Shown one piece after another: positions 62,021 to 64,000 of a stretch of DNA of 64,000 bases (its first letter is position 1; every line of letters begins with the position of its first letter). The notes beneath the pieces were generated by a model. It saw nothing but the letters and a program-made list of their open reading frames with translations, had not been told where the DNA came from and searched no databases. Source of the DNA: Melioribacteraceae bacterium (lineage in GTDB: Bacteria; Bacteroidota; Ignavibacteria; Ignavibacteriales; Melioribacteraceae); NCBI GenBank assembly GCA_035362835.1, contig DAOSDY010000002.1, positions 565,692 through 629,691 on the forward strand, given 5' to 3'. A program made the position numbers and the translations under genes.

Positions 62021-62494
62021 ATGCTCGTATTAGAAAAAAATGCTATGACAGACGAAATCGAACAGCTCGTTGAAAAATACGGAAAGGATCGCTCGTCTCT
62101 TATACCGATTCTTCAGGATATTCAGAGAAAGCACAAACATATTCCCGATTTTGCGCAGCAGGAAGTTGCTCGACTCCTCGATATTCATCCGGTGGAAGTC
62201 TTTAGTGTCATCTCCTTTTATTCGTTCCTCAATACTGTTCCTAAAGGGAAATATATTGTAAGACTCTGTCAGACAATATCTTGCGATTTGCAGGGTAAAA
62301 AAATGGTTGCCGCTGCAATAGAACGCGAACTCGGAATTAAATTCGGTGAGACTACAAAGGACTTTAAGTTCACACTTGAATATGCAAATTGTGTCGGTAT
62401 GTGCGATCAGGGTCCGGCCATGATCGTTAACGAACGGGTCTATTACAAGCTTACTCCGGAAAAAGCTGTTCAGATTCTTAATGAGTTGAAGTGA
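62021..62494 (+). CDS. NuoE-like [2Fe-2S] subunit, second module
   Basis: A 157-residue 24-kDa-subunit homologue with cluster cysteines in CQTISCDL and CVGMCDQGP. It is a diverged paralogue of the protein at 53461. The ATG lies two bases after the preceding stop, with GGAGG seven bases upstream. Together with the following NuoF-like gene it belongs to a second NADH-linked enzyme. Confidence 0.88.
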   Translation: MLVLEKNAMTDEIEQLVEKYGKDRSSLIPILQDIQRKHKHIPDFAQQEVARLLDIHPVEVFSVISFYSFLNTVPKGKYIVRLCQTISCDLQGKKMVAAAIERELGIKFGETTKDFKFTLEYANCVGMCDQGPAMIVNERVYYKLTPEKAVQILNELK

Positions 62495-62502
62495 GGCCGG
62501 CA

Positions 62503-63702
62503 ATGGAAAAGAAAAAAAGAAAAGGTGAAGTGATATTTTCAAAATATATCCGCGGCGAAGCCGTTAAGAAAATTCTCAGTCTCTCAAGGGAGGACGTTCT
62601 CTTTGAATTGCGCGACTCTAAACTTAAAGGCAGAGGCGGCGCGGGTTTTCCGACGGCTACAAAATGGACGATTGTTGCAGCAGCACTTGCGGATCAGAAG
62701 TATATCATTTGTAATGCGGATGAAGGTGAACCGGGCACATTTAAAGATCGGGTCCTCCTGCTTGAATATCCGGAACTGGTATTCGAAGGTATGGTGATTG
62801 CTGGATATACAATCGGTGCTACCAAGGGTATTGTTTATTTGAGAGGTGAGTATGAGTATATGTTGAAATCACTTGAAGACTATCTCGAAGTAATGAGAAA
62901 GGATAATCTCTTAGGTAAAAACATATTGAATAAAGCAGGATTTGATTTTGACATCCAGATACGTCTTGGTTCGGGTGCATACGTATGCGGTGAAGAAACT
63001 GCTCTTATTGAATCTCTTGAAGGAAACAGGGGCGAAGCACGCAACCGCCCTCCTTATCCGGTAAATACCGGATTCATGGGAAAGCCTACAGTTGTAAATA
63101 ACGTTGAGACTCTTGCTTCTATTCCACACATTGTTACAAAAGGAGGAGAGTGGTTTAGAAAACACGGGACGGATAAATCATCCGGTTCTAAATTGTTCTC
63201 AGTTTCGGGGGATTGTGAAAAACCCGGAGTTTATGAATTGCAATGGGGCACTAAAATATCGGAGTTACTCTCTCTCGTAGGTGCAAAAAACACTAAAGCA
63301 GTTCAGGTTGGAGGCGCATCGGGAGTGTGTATACCAAAATCGCAGTTCGACAGAACTCTTGCATATGAAGATGTTTCAACAGGCGGCTCGATAATGATAT
63401 TTAATGATTCGAGGAATATGCTTCATGTTGTTAAAAACTTTATGGAATTTTTTGTTGAGGAATCATGCGGTCAGTGTACTCCGTGCAGAATAGGAAATGT
63501 TAAACTCCTTGAAGGAATTGAAATGATCGAAAAAGGGGAATATCGTTTCGGATATATCAATCAGTTGAAAGAACTCGGTAAAACAATGCAGGTTGCTTCA
63601 AAATGCGGTTTAGGACAATCGAGCCCGAACGCATTTCTATCAATTCTCGAAAACTTCAAAGACGAAATATTTAACGGAAATGGAGGTGCAAATGGAAAGT
63701 AA
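62503..63702 (+). CDS. NuoF-like flavoprotein subunit, second module
   Basis: About 399 residues. GRGGAGFPTATKW (FMN/NADH), CNADEGEPGTFKDR, ACVCGEETAL-type segment (GAYVCGEETALIESLEG) and CGQCTPCRIGN ([4Fe-4S]) define the 51-kDa core. Unlike the HydB at 53949 it has neither the N-terminal cysteine-rich and [2Fe-2S] part nor the C-terminal ferredoxin, so the two modules are wired differently. Start: the ATG at 62503 is preferred, with GAGG spaced six bases; a GTG at 62491 is possible. Its 3' end overlaps the next gene by 11 bases. Confidence 0.9.
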   Translation: MEKKKRKGEVIFSKYIRGEAVKKILSLSREDVLFELRDSKLKGRGGAGFPTATKWTIVAAALADQKYIICNADEGEPGTFKDRVLLLEYPELVFEGMVIAGYTIGATKGIVYLRGEYEYMLKSLEDYLEVMRKDNLLGKNILNKAGFDFDIQIRLGSGAYVCGEETALIESLEGNRGEARNRPPYPVNTGFMGKPTVVNNVETLASIPHIVTKGGEWFRKHGTDKSSGSKLFSVSGDCEKPGVYELQWGTKISELLSLVGAKNTKAVQVGGASGVCIPKSQFDRTLAYEDVSTGGSIMIFNDSRNMLHVVKNFMEFFVEESCGQCTPCRIGNVKLLEGIEMIEKGEYRFGYINQLKELGKTMQVASKCGLGQSSPNAFLSILENFKDEIFNGNGGANGK

Positions 63703-64000
63703 AGGTGATTTTAGAGCACCGGTTAGTCAAACTCCTCATACAATCGAAAAACCGAAAGATACTTCGGCTATCGGAGGAATGATTACTGTTGAAATAAATG
63801 AAAAGAAAATCTCTGTTCCGTTGGGCACAACAATTCTTGATGCTTGTAAACAGGCAGGAATTACCATACCTACATTGTGTCATCATGAAGACCTTTGTGT
63901 TGCAGGTGTCTGCCGTGTTTGCGTTGTTGAAGTTGAGGGAATGAGAACGCTCCAGGCTTCCTGCGCATTCCCAATTACCGCACCTATCAAAATTAAAACT
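63692..64000 (+). CDS. NuoG/HydA-type [2Fe-2S] N terminus (partial)
   Basis: The first 103 codons of a gene that continues past the window end. After a 25-residue leader it has MITVEINEKKISVPLG and the cluster motif CHHEDLCVAGVCRVCVVEVEG, as in complex-I NuoG, [FeFe] hydrogenase alpha subunits and NAD-dependent formate dehydrogenase alpha subunits. Following NuoE- and NuoF-like genes, it should be the catalytic subunit of a second NAD-linked enzyme; hydrogenase and formate dehydrogenase cannot be told apart from this part. GGAGG lies seven bases before the ATG. Confidence 0.85.
   Translation, partial: MESKGDFRAPVSQTPHTIEKPKDTSAIGGMITVEINEKKISVPLGTTILDACKQAGITIPTLCHHEDLCVAGVCRVCVVEVEGMRTLQASCAFPITAPIKIKT

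Overview
The window looks like a chromosomal segment of an anaerobic or facultatively anaerobic member of the Bacteroidota/Chlorobi assemblage, most probably Ignavibacteria. This is inferred from protein character: a type IX secretion C-terminal domain with the NYPNPFNPVT signature, a flotillin-like FloA, two [FeFe]-hydrogenase-type gene sets, a PduS/PduT pair, and Bacteroidota-like -7 boxes (TAnnTTTG). I could not run any search, so taxonomy is inference. Genes are tightly packed, with many 1-4 base overlaps and several convergent stop-to-stop junctions.

Layout. 1-4.2 kb: fatty-acid synthesis operon (fabD partial, a DUF3109-like cysteine protein, fabG, acpP, fabF) ending in rnc. 4.2-9.6 kb: gcvP, a CoA-binding protein, an outer-membrane BamA/TamA-like protein and rsmE. 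9.6-12.8 kb, minus strand: nucleoside salvage operon cdd-tdk-nupC-PNP. 12.9-17.1 kb, minus: small membrane proteins, a T9SS-secreted beta-propeller-like protein, and a run of small SnoaL, VOC, SRPBCC and DHFR-like proteins.

17.1-26.2 kb is the standout region: six consecutive units, all on the minus strand, each ending in an attC-like site. The first bases of every unit (after the G of the preceding core) are complementary to the R'' core of the same unit's own attC. That is the signature of integron gene cassettes. No integron integrase is present in the window, so this looks like a CALIN (attC cluster lacking an integrase) or the distal part of an integron. Cargo: an AvaI/BsoBI-like restriction-modification pair, a patatin-like phospholipase, a trypsin-like protease, a UvrD-like helicase, and three unknown proteins. 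The region 26.2-28.8 kb holds a structured RNA-like element, GCGGATTAA-type inverted repeats and a second SF1 helicase.

28.8-41.1 kb: MFS/POT-like transporter, DegT-type aminotransferase, floA with a partner membrane protein, then a plus-strand run clpC-phhB-pyrE-M64 peptidase-SpoIIE phosphatase-PduS-PduT. The last two are a redox pair normally found in bacterial microcompartment operons but here stand alone. pyrE carries a perfect terminator-like hairpin inside its first codons. 41-53 kb: lipoproteins, a secreted RidA, cupin, SDR, an ABC transporter next to a 1303-residue TPR plus triple-AAA protein, purE and a CDF metal transporter.

53.4-64 kb: a redox locus. A HydCBA-type trimeric [FeFe] hydrogenase is followed by a histidine kinase whose sensor is itself a hydrogenase-like domain, two receiver proteins and a receiver-PAS-kinase hybrid, and then a second NuoE/NuoF-type pair plus the start of a third large subunit cut by the window end. 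The layout suggests that hydrogen or redox state sensed by the hydrogenase-like kinase controls one or both flanking enzymes.
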